The notes: generated by a model from the sequence alone, not told the origin. A stretch of 64,000 bases of DNA from Mameliella sp. CS4 (GCF_019392335.1 NZ_JAHXRQ010000019.1:1-64000), one strand, 5' to 3'; positions 45,197 to 53,402 are shown, counted from the first letter of the stretch. A program made the numbers and translations.

Positions 45197-45676
45197 GTCG
45201 TCTGTCTCCTCGGAAAGGGATGCGATGGCCCCGCCCAGGGCGGGGGTATTGGTCAGGGAGGCGTGGAAGATCCGCGCCACCTTGCCGGTGGCCTTGTTGA
45301 AGGACATCACCGGCGAAATGCCGTGGTAGGCACGGTCCGCCATCAGCTCGGCGCCCTTGCTGTTCCAGGTCACACGCCCCCAGATCCCGTCCGGGCGGCC
45401 CTGCAGCTCCTCGATCCAGCCCACGGCCGGAGCGTCACCGCCCTTCGGGGCGGAGCGCGTGGTGGCATGGTTCACATCGATAAAGATCCGCTCACCGGAG
45501 GCGGTGCTGGCGGCGATCAGCTCCTCGGCACTGTCGTAGAACCAGGGACCCCGCCCATCGACAGAGCGGAACTTCTCGCCCGGTGCGGGCAGGAGCTGGA
45601 TCCATTCGGGCGGGGCCTCGCCTTCCAGCGAAAGAGCCACTGCCTCGAATGACGAGATATCTGGACGCGTGTTCAT
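44660..45676 (-). CDS. Head maturation protease/scaffold (Mu gpI-like)
   Basis: 338 aa. Residues 1-160 match the Mu I protease domain (FIDVNHATTRSAPKGG, AVGWIEELQGRPDGIWGRV, DRAYHGISPVMSFN); the C-terminal part is a helical scaffold. The ATG at 45676 lies only a few bases below the predicted -10 of the conserved late-promoter element, so the full-length mRNA could be leaderless. An internal start at 45196 probably yields the free scaffold. Confidence 0.88.
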   Translation of the reverse strand: MNTRPDISSFEAVALSLEGEAPPEWIQLLPAPGEKFRSVDGRGPWFYDSAEELIAASTASGERIFIDVNHATTRSAPKGGDAPAVGWIEELQGRPDGIWGRVTWNSKGAELMADRAYHGISPVMSFNKATGKVARIFHASLTNTPALGGAIASLSEETDDMNMAAIAKALGLAEDAGEDAILAAISKLKKGAEKPAELSTLALALGAEEGASVAELTVLAKAAVANAGDADQVAELTEQLGELRAEQWLDNKVAEGRAIDADFRVELSALWLENPDRAEMVVSRLPKLSATHTAKSAPKGEAITELSADQKTVADQLGVSHEDFLAQLKADAGEEEAA

Positions 45677-45678
45677 GA

Positions 45679-45723
45679 GGGCAAAATGCCCGGTTCCGCG
45701 CCCCCGCTACATTGGGAAGGTTG
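45679..45723 (-). promoter_or_regulatory. Conserved late-promoter element upstream of the I gene (PI-like)
   Basis: Contains CTACATTGGGAAGGTTG (45707-45723, plus-strand reading), identical to 55319-55335. On the minus strand the following 28 bases share AACCnGGCATTnTGnCC with the other site. The 17-mer would lie about -47 to -31 from a start predicted from CATTTT as -10, the position of C-protein sites in Mu late promoters. Confidence 0.6.
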
Positions 45724-45732
45724 CGCGGAAGA

Positions 45733-46224
45733 TCAGTCGTCGATCAGGTCTTGAAGGTAGTCTTCAATGGTCTTCAGGATGGCGCTCTCACCCTCGGGAC
45801 CGATGCCTACGAAGGGCCGGGCCGGGATGTCGCCCCAGGGGATCGAAGCACCGCGCGACGTGGTCCCGAACTGCCCCTGGGCCGCGCCGAACTGCATCAC
45901 GGCGGCGTAGATCATGTTTGATCCCCAATCGACGTGCCCCGGCGCAACCTCATAGGCAATCGTAGTCGACAGCGCGCGTGTCACCCCGACCAGCGGGCCA
46001 CCTTTCGGCGTGTCGCCCCGAGCGGCATAGGCGTCCAGCGTTGCCTGGCTGCGCGGTGCCCAGGCCGTGCCATCCGGCGCTGTGCCAGTCTTGAAATTGC
46101 CCTTGGTCCGCTCGACCATCAATTCGCCGATGTCCTGAAGGAGCGGCGTCAGGTCGGAAAGCGCCTGTTCTGCCTCGGCCAGGGCGGGGCGCAGCGTGTC
46201 CGTGGTGACGTCGACGGTGATCAT
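45733..46224 (-). CDS. Virion morphogenesis protein (Mu gpG-like)
   Basis: 163 aa. Phage virion morphogenesis family pattern: GELMVERTKGNFKTGTAPDG, TAWAPRSQATLDAY, and IPARPFVGIGPEGE near the C-terminus. It acts in head or tail completion in Mu-like phages. Sits between F and I as in Mu, with the PI-like element right after it. Confidence 0.88.
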   Translation of the reverse strand: MITVDVTTDTLRPALAEAEQALSDLTPLLQDIGELMVERTKGNFKTGTAPDGTAWAPRSQATLDAYAARGDTPKGGPLVGVTRALSTTIAYEVAPGHVDWGSNMIYAAVMQFGAAQGQFGTTSRGASIPWGDIPARPFVGIGPEGESAILKTIEDYLQDLIDD

Positions 46225-46230
46225 GCCGGC

Positions 46231-46437
46231 TCAGAGATCCAGTTCGACCGTTGGTGCGGCGGGATCGAAATCTGCGGACTGCCGCGCCATGAACAGCGCC
46301 TCCGACCAGGTGGCGCGTGCCATGTCCTGGTCTTCCTCCGGCAACTGCTCGATCAGCTCCGACAAGCGATCCTCCGCATCCGCCGGCAGTGGCTCCGCGT
46401 TGATCAGGTCCATGATCTGCTGCGTGACGTCAGACAT
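46231..46437 (-). CDS. Small acidic protein
   Basis: 68 aa from the ATG at 46437 (MSDVTQQIMDLINAEPLP). Strongly acidic and helical; not recognised. Its start overlaps the end of the F gene by 8 bp and it ends 6 bp before the G gene, so it is probably translated within this operon. It could be a chaperone or immunity-type partner of the C-terminal domain of the F protein, which is speculation from position. Confidence 0.6.
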   Translation of the reverse strand: MSDVTQQIMDLINAEPLPADAEDRLSELIEQLPEEDQDMARATWSEALFMARQSADFDPAAPTVELDL

Positions 46438-47917
46438 TCCGGCGGTCCCTTGCCTTGAACAGAGTGAGCAGCTCGGGCTTGATCCGGGCGTGATACTCCG
46501 GCCCCAACATATACAGCACGAAGCTCTCAGCGACAAACTCCTTGAAGTTTGTCGACCCGTAGATCGAAACCGCGAAGTTCCACCCGTCGCGATCCCAGCC
46601 TTCAATCGCTGCGTTCACCGCCTCCCAATGGGAAAAGTGGAACTGGTGGCCGGTCTCGTGAATGGCCACGGAGCGTGGATAGTCGTCGCCCCCGATCACC
46701 ACCGTGTGCTGCCATGTTGCGCGTTCGGCCGCGCGGCGTGCTGGACCATCCGGCAGCTTTGCAATCGCCTTCGCATGTTCCGTTGCCCAGGTCTCCAATC
46801 GCTTGGCTTGTGCCTCGGGCGCATACCAGGGCTCCCTGGACAGCCCGACCCTGTTCCAGCCCATGACCTTGTATCCGGGTGCGTACCAGGCACTGGCGTT
46901 CGGCGAAGGCTTGAGCCTGCCTCCGGTTGCCGTGGCTATGACCTTCGCGGAGCCCACGGCCTGCAACGGCACCATATCGAAGCGGTTTTTCAACTCCCAG
47001 AGCGTTTGCACCACCTCGTTGACCGCATCGAGCTTCACCTTCCCGGGCCAAGCGACCTGTTTCTCGGCCAGCCCGCTTTCCACCACCAGCACCGCCGCAT
47101 CCTTCAGGGACGTCGCCGGTCGCAGAGGCGGCACGGACGGCGACGGCGGGTCGGCGGCATCTTCGGTCAGCGCCGTGAACAACCCTTCGGGCAAGGCACC
47201 GGCCTTGCGCCGGATCTGCTTCCGCACCTCCTCGACCACGCTGCCGCCCGGCGCATATCCCCAGCCCCGGTCGATCCCGTCCGGCTCGCCGGTCTTCGGG
47301 CTGAGATCCCGCCAGTTCTCGGGCAGCGTGACGTTCGGGTTGCCGCCTACGCGCCGCGCGCCCCGGATAGAGCGCGCGCCGATGACGTAGCAGCTGCAGC
47401 CCCAGCCGTTCGGGGGATAGTGCGTGGCCCAGAACGGGTGGTCCGCCGGCAGGATCAGCCCGTCCCAGGCCAAGTGCTGCTCGCGCGGCTCGATTGAGCC
47501 ACCGTGGCGATAGACCCAGTATTTGAACCCGCCCTCGACCAGCTGGGCGTGCCGCCCGGCGGCGTAACTGGTGCGCATGTTCGTCTGGTAGATGATCCGG
47601 GTGCGCCAGGCCTCGCCCTTCTTCGTGCCCTCGCCGGTCCAGCCGTGCCAGCCGCGCTGCTCCACGATCTTGCGGAAGTCGCGCCGGAACTCTTCCAGGG
47701 ACGTGCCCTCCGCGATGGCCTTCTCGACAGCCTTGGCCAAATCAGCCAGCAGATCCGCCTTGGCAGCGCCCGCCACCATGAAGGCGCGGTCGTGCTGCGC
47801 CTTCCACAGATCGTCCCATTTGGCCGTGGGCACCTGGTTGCCCAGGCGCAGCCGGAAGGCCGCCACCTGTTCCTTGAACGGCTTCCGAAAGCTCGTAGCG
47901 AGATCAGCCATCGCCAT
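46430..47917 (-). CDS. Minor head protein (Mu gpF-like) with C-terminal zincin-like domain
   Basis: 495 aa. Residues 1-210 form the phage Mu F/SPP1 gp7 head morphogenesis domain (RIIYQTNMRTSYAAGRHAQL, GWGCSCYVIGARSI). The region about 270-495 is an extra domain with an HEXXH zinc motif (HETGHQFHF, residues 420-424) and a downstream Glu (FVAESF, about 464), as in gluzincin-like metallopeptidases. Such added domains on F proteins are known as phage head toxins or effectors. It overlaps the portal gene by 14 bp and the 68-aa gene by 8 bp. Confidence 0.85.
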   Translation of the reverse strand: MAMADLATSFRKPFKEQVAAFRLRLGNQVPTAKWDDLWKAQHDRAFMVAGAAKADLLADLAKAVEKAIAEGTSLEEFRRDFRKIVEQRGWHGWTGEGTKKGEAWRTRIIYQTNMRTSYAAGRHAQLVEGGFKYWVYRHGGSIEPREQHLAWDGLILPADHPFWATHYPPNGWGCSCYVIGARSIRGARRVGGNPNVTLPENWRDLSPKTGEPDGIDRGWGYAPGGSVVEEVRKQIRRKAGALPEGLFTALTEDAADPPSPSVPPLRPATSLKDAAVLVVESGLAEKQVAWPGKVKLDAVNEVVQTLWELKNRFDMVPLQAVGSAKVIATATGGRLKPSPNASAWYAPGYKVMGWNRVGLSREPWYAPEAQAKRLETWATEHAKAIAKLPDGPARRAAERATWQHTVVIGGDDYPRSVAIHETGHQFHFSHWEAVNAAIEGWDRDGWNFAVSIYGSTNFKEFVAESFVLYMLGPEYHARIKPELLTLFKARDRRNV

Positions 47918-49529
47918 CCCCGGCCATCAGACGCCCTGCAAGGTCACCCGCAATGAACGCCTGCGCCAGCACCTGTGCCAGCGCGTCCTGCGAGATCGCG
48001 GGATAGGCGCCCAGCAGCATCTCGCGCAGCTCGTCCAGGCTATCGGCCGTGCCCATCATCGCCTCGATCTGCGCCAGCATCGCCTCGATCTCGGGCGCGG
48101 CCTCCTCGGTCAGCTGATCGACCGCGATGTCGAGAGGCGCTGTGCCGCCCGCTGAGCGGCCTCTCTCGTCGTCACGGCCCACCGCCGCCGAAAGAGCGGC
48201 AAGGGTATTCAATGGGTATTTAACGGCGCTCTCATGAGGGTTTCCGTCCCCTGCCCCCGGTTGACCCGGCGCCTGCAGCGCATTCTGCCCCCCGGGACGC
48301 AGGATTTTGGCCCCTTCGGAGGGGCGGCGCAGGCCGAGCTTGGCATAGACATCGTCCTCTGCCACGGCCAGCCCGCGATCCACAGCCTCCCCCACGGTCT
48401 CCATCCACTTGGCAAGGTCCTCGGCCTCGGGGCGGGCGATCACGATCCGGGGGTAGCGGCCATGCTCGCGGTAATTCAGATCCACCCAGGGCCGCACCAG
48501 GTCGCGGTTGAGCGCCCCGGAGAGCGCCTTGGCGTCCGCCCGCTCGATGTCTTCCTGCACCATCCGGTGCTCCTTGCCGGAGCCCAGCCCGCCGACCTCG
48601 GCGTCGGTGGTCGCGGTCTGGCCCAGCACCGCCTTCGAGACCTGCTTGTCCAGCCAGTCGGCCCGGCTCTCGTAAAGATCCACCGAGGCGCCGACATTCT
48701 TCGTCTCGACAAACTCGATCTCCATGCCTTCGGGCATGATCGCGGCGCAGTCGCCAGCGATGTTCGCCACCGCCCGGAACAGCGTGTTGCGGTCATCCTC
48801 GGAGGCGCCCACCGGGTATCTGCCGACGCGCAGGGGTTGGCCATAGGTCTGGGTGAAGATCGCCCAGTCCCGCAGCGTGTACATCTTGAACAGGTAAGCC
48901 CAGGTCACGGCCCGGCAGATCCCCGAGCGCGGCGTGATCCCGCTCTTGGCCCTAATCCGGGGGTGGATGAACTTGTACGCGGGCATCGGCTCGTCCTGGC
49001 CGTTCTCGCCGATCAGGATTGGCGTCTTGAGATCGCGGCGGTCGAAGCGGAACCAGCGTGGGTCCCGCGCCTCTAGCCGCACCGGCCAGATCTGACCCGT
49101 GCTTTGCTCCCAGATGATCTCCGTGAACGAATAGCCCTTGCCGATACTGTCGAGGATATCGAACAGCTCCTCCTCCAGCTCGTCGCGCAGGAGCCAGGTC
49201 CGAAGATCCTCGGCGATCCGCTTGTCGATGGCGTCCGAGCTGGCGTCCTCGACCGTGATGTCGAGTTGGGTGACGCTGCGCTTCCGCGTGCCCAGGACAC
49301 CGACATAGTGCAGGTCGCGCTCTTCCATCGCCTCGGCCAGCTCCAGCTGGCGTTCGGGATGCCCCTCGTCTGCCTCGCGCAAGATGTTGGCCAGGCGGCG
49401 CGGATCGAGCCCGTCGCCGGGATAGCCGGTGAGCGGCGAGCGCACGCCCGTCAGGGACGGCCCGGCCACCTCGCGGGTCAGCTCACGCCGACGGACCGGG
49501 CGGCCCCATTGATCGACCAGTTGGGTCAT
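47904..49529 (-). CDS. Portal protein (Mu gp29-like, DUF935)
   Basis: 541 aa. DUF935 portal pattern: YVGVLGTRKRSVTQLDITVE, SFTEIIWEQ, KFIHPRIRAKSG, and VSKAVLGQTATTDAEVG with GGLGSGKEHRMV. It forms the dodecameric ring through which DNA enters. It follows the large terminase and overlaps the F gene. Confidence 0.93.
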   Translation of the reverse strand: MTQLVDQWGRPVRRRELTREVAGPSLTGVRSPLTGYPGDGLDPRRLANILREADEGHPERQLELAEAMEERDLHYVGVLGTRKRSVTQLDITVEDASSDAIDKRIAEDLRTWLLRDELEEELFDILDSIGKGYSFTEIIWEQSTGQIWPVRLEARDPRWFRFDRRDLKTPILIGENGQDEPMPAYKFIHPRIRAKSGITPRSGICRAVTWAYLFKMYTLRDWAIFTQTYGQPLRVGRYPVGASEDDRNTLFRAVANIAGDCAAIMPEGMEIEFVETKNVGASVDLYESRADWLDKQVSKAVLGQTATTDAEVGGLGSGKEHRMVQEDIERADAKALSGALNRDLVRPWVDLNYREHGRYPRIVIARPEAEDLAKWMETVGEAVDRGLAVAEDDVYAKLGLRRPSEGAKILRPGGQNALQAPGQPGAGDGNPHESAVKYPLNTLAALSAAVGRDDERGRSAGGTAPLDIAVDQLTEEAAPEIEAMLAQIEAMMGTADSLDELREMLLGAYPAISQDALAQVLAQAFIAGDLAGRLMAGDGDG

Positions 49530-49542
49530 TGGTCACTCCTTG

Positions 49543-51174
49543 TCAAAACACGCCACCGCGCAGGCGCGCGCCCAGCGGCTGGCGCCACCAGGGCCGGTCA
49601 TTGTCCCGATCCTCGGGACCGTCCTGGCGTTCTGTCACCGGCTGGTAGGCGATCTCGGTACCGGTCTGTCGGCTGGCGTACCAGGCGAGCGCCCCTGCCA
49701 CGGCGCTGTCGCCGTGACGGTCCAGCCCGTCCGATCCCTTGAACCGGAAGTCGCGCGGCACGCGGATGATCCCATCCACGAACTGCAACGCCTGGTGATC
49801 CGCCAGCACGTCGGCGTGCCTGGGCAATTCGATGGTGCGGTCGGTGAAGGCCTCGATGTAGGAGGGCATCTCGGAGGCGTACCATTCGCGGCTGAAGCTC
49901 ACCTCCTCGATCCGGCTGCCGTAGCGCATGGCCGCCTCCTCGGCGAGGTAGGCACCGTTGCCGGTCTTGTCGACGGCGCCCTTCATGAAGCGTGGCAACC
50001 GGTCCGCGATGTAGAAGAAGACCTGCTTTTGCTGGCCGAAGGGGATGTTGCGCATCTCGACGATCAGCTTGCAGCGCTGGCGCAGGTCCTCGCCCTCTTC
50101 CATGATCACGATGTCGGTGGCGTCGCCGGACCGGGCAAAGTCCTCGCCCAGGTTGTGGCGGCGCTTGGGGTCCAGGCTGTCGAGAACCGGCTTGAGGTGT
50201 TCCTCGCACCAGGCCAGCGTCTCGGCCTTGCGCTGTTCCTCCGGCGCATTCTTGAAGGCGTCCGGCTGGTGCCAGCGGAGGAAAGGCGCGCCCTTCACCA
50301 GGCAGGCCTCGATCTGCACCCGGGTCAGCGCGGCGCCGGCCATCTCCGAGGGGATCGCGTCGAGCTCCTGCTTCATCGCGGCGTCGCGCGCGCCGTAGGA
50401 GCTGCGGATCTGCGCCTCCCAGGCGTCCTGCGCCTCTTGGCTCCACGCGTCGCCCTTCATCAGGCAGACCTTGTTGAAGAGACCGTTCAAAACCGCGTCG
50501 CCGAAAGTGTAGGTGTGGACTTTGAAGCCGTTCTTGCCAGCCTGGGCTTCGCGGATCAGCTCGTTAAACGGGTTCAGGTGCCCGTTATGGGTCGAGATCA
50601 CCCGCACCTTGCCGCCCCAGATCAGCAAGGCGTTCACCGCGTCGATGACCTCGCGCACGTCGCGGTGGAAGGCCGCCTCGTCAATGACAACGGTGCCCTG
50701 AAGGCCGCGAATGTTCGCCGGGTTCGACGACAGCGCCTCGACACGGAAGCCAGAGGCAAAGCGCACGCGGTAGGCCGCGATCTGCTTGGTCTTGCCGTCG
50801 GGCTGCTGGTCCTCGAAGAGGAACTCCTCGACCTGGCCCAGCTCGCCGGCCACCACCTTGGCGAAGTGGGCGACATAGCCGATGGCCTCGCGGCCCTTGT
50901 CCTTGGTGTCACCGATGTAGAAGCAGTTCTGCCCGCCGGCGGACCGTTTTGCAGCGGCGATCAGGGTGCAACCCAGCATCTCGGCAAAGGTAATGCCCGT
51001 CCGGCGCCCTTTCTCGCAGACCTTCAGGTCCGACAAATCCTCCAGCCAGCTCTTCTGGTGCTCCATGAGGATGCCCTCGGCGAGCGGGTCGAGATCCGCC
51101 GGGATGTCCCCGCCGCGCGGCAGATCGGCCGGGAGTTCCTCGGGATCGCGTGAGAGGACGGGAGCGTTGGTCAA
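49543..51174 (-). CDS. Large terminase subunit (Mu gp28-like)
   Basis: 543 aa packaging motor ATPase and nuclease. Visible: KSWLEDLSDLKVCEKGRRTG with the adenine/ATP region near the N-terminus, Walker B-like TVVIDEAAFH, the coupling motif VISTHNGHLNPF, and the nuclease-domain FARSGDATDIVIMEE. Mu-type terminases package by headful from transposed copies. Its start overlaps the small Cys-rich gene by 4 bp. Confidence 0.93.
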   Translation of the reverse strand: MTNAPVLSRDPEELPADLPRGGDIPADLDPLAEGILMEHQKSWLEDLSDLKVCEKGRRTGITFAEMLGCTLIAAAKRSAGGQNCFYIGDTKDKGREAIGYVAHFAKVVAGELGQVEEFLFEDQQPDGKTKQIAAYRVRFASGFRVEALSSNPANIRGLQGTVVIDEAAFHRDVREVIDAVNALLIWGGKVRVISTHNGHLNPFNELIREAQAGKNGFKVHTYTFGDAVLNGLFNKVCLMKGDAWSQEAQDAWEAQIRSSYGARDAAMKQELDAIPSEMAGAALTRVQIEACLVKGAPFLRWHQPDAFKNAPEEQRKAETLAWCEEHLKPVLDSLDPKRRHNLGEDFARSGDATDIVIMEEGEDLRQRCKLIVEMRNIPFGQQKQVFFYIADRLPRFMKGAVDKTGNGAYLAEEAAMRYGSRIEEVSFSREWYASEMPSYIEAFTDRTIELPRHADVLADHQALQFVDGIIRVPRDFRFKGSDGLDRHGDSAVAGALAWYASRQTGTEIAYQPVTERQDGPEDRDNDRPWWRQPLGARLRGGVF

Positions 51175-51407
51175 AACTGAACTCCCATCAGGGCCTCCTG
51201 AATGGCCCTTTCACGGCAACGCGCCCAGGCCCGTTGCGCCACGTCTCTCCAGCGGCTGTCGCGCGCCGCTCTATCGCGAAGTCGAAACCAACGACGACGC
51301 ATCCAGCGAGGCACGGCAATCCAGTGCTTTCCGCAAATCCACTCGGCGTAGGCTCGCGAGGTAGTCCGGATGCAACCGGGGCAGAGACATGTGACACGAT
51401 CAGTCAT
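51171..51407 (-). CDS. Small Cys/Arg-rich protein (possible zinc finger)
   Basis: 78 aa from the ATG at 51407. N-terminal CLCPGC followed by WICGKHW gives four Cys and a His in zinc-finger-like spacing; the C-terminal half is very basic. Overlaps both neighbours by 4 bp. Function unknown. Confidence 0.6.
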   Translation of the reverse strand: MTDRVTCLCPGCIRTTSRAYAEWICGKHWIAVPRWMRRRWFRLRDRAARDSRWRDVAQRAWARCRERAIQEALMGVQF

Positions 51408-51676
51408 GCGGCGCGCGCCTCCAAGCGGAGGCGCTCGATGCACAGACGCGCCCGGAGGAAATCGGGATAGCCCTGGACCATTGTCTCCAGGCGCTCCAGG
51501 CGAAGCAGCCGCCCATGCAGCCCGCCCCAGAACCGGCCATCCAGCCTTTTCCCGGCCAGCAAGTCCCGGATCGCGCGGGCGGCGTCGCGGCAGGCGCGTT
51601 CGGCGTCTCGGTCGCGCCCCGCCCAGAAGCGCGCGTGCGCGTCCATGTCGTTGGCGATTTCGGCGGGGCTGGCCAT
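51404..51676 (-). CDS. Hypothetical protein, helical
   Basis: 90 aa, predicted all-helical, Arg and Ala rich (ERACRDAARAIRDLLAGKRL; GRLLRLERLETMV). Not recognised. Coupled to both neighbours by overlapping start/stop codons. One of the extra small genes between the two terminase genes. Confidence 0.6.
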   Translation of the reverse strand: MASPAEIANDMDAHARFWAGRDRDAERACRDAARAIRDLLAGKRLDGRFWGGLHGRLLRLERLETMVQGYPDFLRARLCIERLRLEARAA

Positions 51677-51840
51677 TAGAACGAACTGTCCGCCTGGAGG
51701 ACCCAGAGCAAAGCTGCACGCTCGACTTTCAACCCACCAGTTCCCACCGGGTTTGGGTCTGGGCCGCCGTAGGATGCACCCAATTTCAGCTCGCCTTCAA
51801 TCTGAGCAATTCGGCGGCGGATCTGGTCCTCGGTTTTCAT
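51676..51840 (-). CDS. Hypothetical 54-aa protein
   Basis: ATG at 51840 overlaps the upstream stop (ATGA), and its TAA overlaps the next ATG. Sequence MKTEDQIRRRIAQIEGELK is helical. Unknown function; supported mainly by the tight overlaps on both sides. Confidence 0.5.
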   Translation of the reverse strand: MKTEDQIRRRIAQIEGELKLGASYGGPDPNPVGTGGLKVERAALLWVLQADSSF

Positions 51841-52025
51841 CAGCCTCTCCCCCCCTTCCGGTTCTTGCGGGTGGCCTTGCGCGCCGCACGCTGTGCCTTG
51901 CGCGCCTTGGCCTTGGCCGGATCGGCGGCCCGCGGCGCGCTGGACAGCCGGGGCACCACTGCGCATCGGCAATTTCCCAACGCAAGCATTCCAAATCCCA
52001 CGGCGTATTTTCCAAAGCTCAGCAT
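51840..52025 (-). CDS. Hypothetical 61-aa protein with hydrophobic N-terminus
   Basis: Start at 52025 in a TGATG overlap with the DUF6527 gene. N-terminal hydrophobic stretch (YAVGFGMLALGNCRC) followed by a very basic tail (KARKAQRAARKATRKNRK). It could be membrane-associated or a small lipoprotein; not recognised. Confidence 0.5.
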   Translation of the reverse strand: MLSFGKYAVGFGMLALGNCRCAVVPRLSSAPRAADPAKAKARKAQRAARKATRKNRKGGRG

Positions 52026-52342
52026 CACGCCACCTCCCAGTAGCCATCCCGCAGCCAGCCATGCCAGCCGGCGCAGATCTCGTTGCGGTGGACGTTGACC
52101 GACGGGTGCAGCGTCGGCTCGGAGCGGGACCCGTTCCAGTTCCAGGTCGCGCCGTGGGCATGCGGCTTGTGCCGGTGGCCGACCGTGATCCGGCTGACCT
52201 GGCCGCACCCGCAAGGGCAGACGAACCAGAGCGCGGCTTCCTCGCCCTCCTCGCAGGGCGCGATCCAGATTGAGCCGCAATCAGCTCTGCGGCGATGCTC
52301 TTGCCGGTCGGTGAGGACGATGGCGCGCAGCGGTTCGGTCAT
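52025..52342 (-). CDS. DUF6527-like protein
   Basis: 105 aa. Cys/His pattern FVCPCGCGQVSRITVGHRHK and a C-terminal EPTLHPSVNV...CAGWHGWLRDGYW resemble the DUF6527 family, probably zinc-binding. Family function is not known to me. It lies in the accessory block between large and small terminase genes; overlaps both neighbours. Confidence 0.65.
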   Translation of the reverse strand: MTEPLRAIVLTDRQEHRRRADCGSIWIAPCEEGEEAALWFVCPCGCGQVSRITVGHRHKPHAHGATWNWNGSRSEPTLHPSVNVHRNEICAGWHGWLRDGYWEVA

Positions 52343-52536
52343 GTCGCCTCCTTAAGTGTGATCAGGTACGGTTCCCCGCGCCACCAGCTGACGGTGGCCT
52401 GCCCGCCCAGGTGCGTCGCAAATCGTTCGCGTTTGCCGAATGCCCAGGCCAATGCCGCTTTCCACTTCGGTCCTTTGCGCCAGTGGTGGTCCCCGACCAG
52501 GAGGATCGCATTGACCTGTGTCCGCGACCGCCTCAT
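52339..52536 (-). CDS. Hypothetical 65-aa basic protein
   Basis: Trp/Lys/Arg-rich (DHHWRKGPKWKAALAWAFGK). Not recognised. Overlaps the small terminase gene and the DUF6527 gene by 4 bp each, which supports expression. Confidence 0.55.
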   Translation of the reverse strand: MRRSRTQVNAILLVGDHHWRKGPKWKAALAWAFGKRERFATHLGGQATVSWWRGEPYLITLKEAT

Positions 52537-53099
52537 GACCGCAACCCCAGCACGCCCCTGCGCAGGCGGTCGAGCATCTCGGCCGAGAGCCCGGCCTCGG
52601 TGGCCGTTGCCTCCAGCGCCTCGTCCATCTCGGCCTGCGCCGCCTCGCGCGCCTGACGGGCGACACGGGCGCGTTCATCGGCCAACAGCTTCTCGCGCAT
52701 GCCCGAGCTGCTCATGAGATCCTTGAGCATCCGGCCCAGGCTCATCAGGTCTTTCGGGTCGAGGTGTTCGTCCTTCTCTCGCACCGACTGGATCATGTGG
52801 ACCGCGCTCGTGGCGATCATCTGCATCAACACCTTGTGCAGCTCGCCCTCGGCCTCGATGTCCATGTCCGAGAGCAGCGTCTCGGCGATGGCGAAAGCCT
52901 CGCGCTGGTCCTTCAGCGCCTTCGAGAAATCGCCGACGGCCGTCTTGCCCACCGACAGTTCAAGACCCGCCTCCTGCAGACGGAAATTCAGCCCCTCGGT
53001 GACATCGACGATGTCGGCGAAACCCCGGTCGCGCAGCTCCTCGGCCAGCCAGCGGCGTAGCTCCTCGGGGATCAGGTCCAGTTTCCTTGGCGGAGGCAT
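52533..53099 (-). CDS. DUF3486 / Mu gp27-like protein (probable small terminase)
   Basis: 188 aa. DUF3486 pattern: KLDLIPEELRRWLAEELRDR, FADIVDVTEGLNFRL, and a long helical C-terminal half. In Mu this is gp27, taken as the small terminase subunit. Unlike Mu, six small genes separate it from the large terminase here. Confidence 0.85.
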   Translation of the reverse strand: MPPPRKLDLIPEELRRWLAEELRDRGFADIVDVTEGLNFRLQEAGLELSVGKTAVGDFSKALKDQREAFAIAETLLSDMDIEAEGELHKVLMQMIATSAVHMIQSVREKDEHLDPKDLMSLGRMLKDLMSSSGMREKLLADERARVARQAREAAQAEMDEALEATATEAGLSAEMLDRLRRGVLGLRS

Positions 53100-53102
53100 G
53101 GC

Positions 53103-53402
53103 TCAGCTCCCCGGACGGGGGCGCTGGACACCGGGGTGCTTGGCGATGCCCTGGGCGATCTCGACGCCGCGCGTCGTGGCCGTGGCGACGATGAACCCGC
53201 CTGCCAGATCCTCGGTGGTCAGCATGCCCTGTTCGGCCAGCCAGCTCAGCTCGGTCACCACCTGGTCGCGCGAATAGGTGATCCCGAAGCGCGGCAGGAG
53301 ATCGGTCATGATCGAGACATTGGAGGTGTAGCGCGGCGCGTCCTCCAGCATCCGCAGGATCGCCAGGCGGGCGTGTTGCTGCAGTTCTTCGGCGTAGCTC
53401 AT
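53103..53402 (-). CDS. Mu gp26-like winged-helix protein (VpaChn25_0724 type)
   Basis: 99 aa. ARLAILRMLEDAPRYTSNVS and a TELSWLAEQGMLTTED pattern, a winged-helix-like arrangement found in the protein encoded between DUF2730 and gp27 in Mu-like phages. Possibly a DNA-binding packaging or regulatory accessory. Confidence 0.7.
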   Translation of the reverse strand: MSYAEELQQHARLAILRMLEDAPRYTSNVSIMTDLLPRFGITYSRDQVVTELSWLAEQGMLTTEDLAGGFIVATATTRGVEIAQGIAKHPGVQRPRPGS

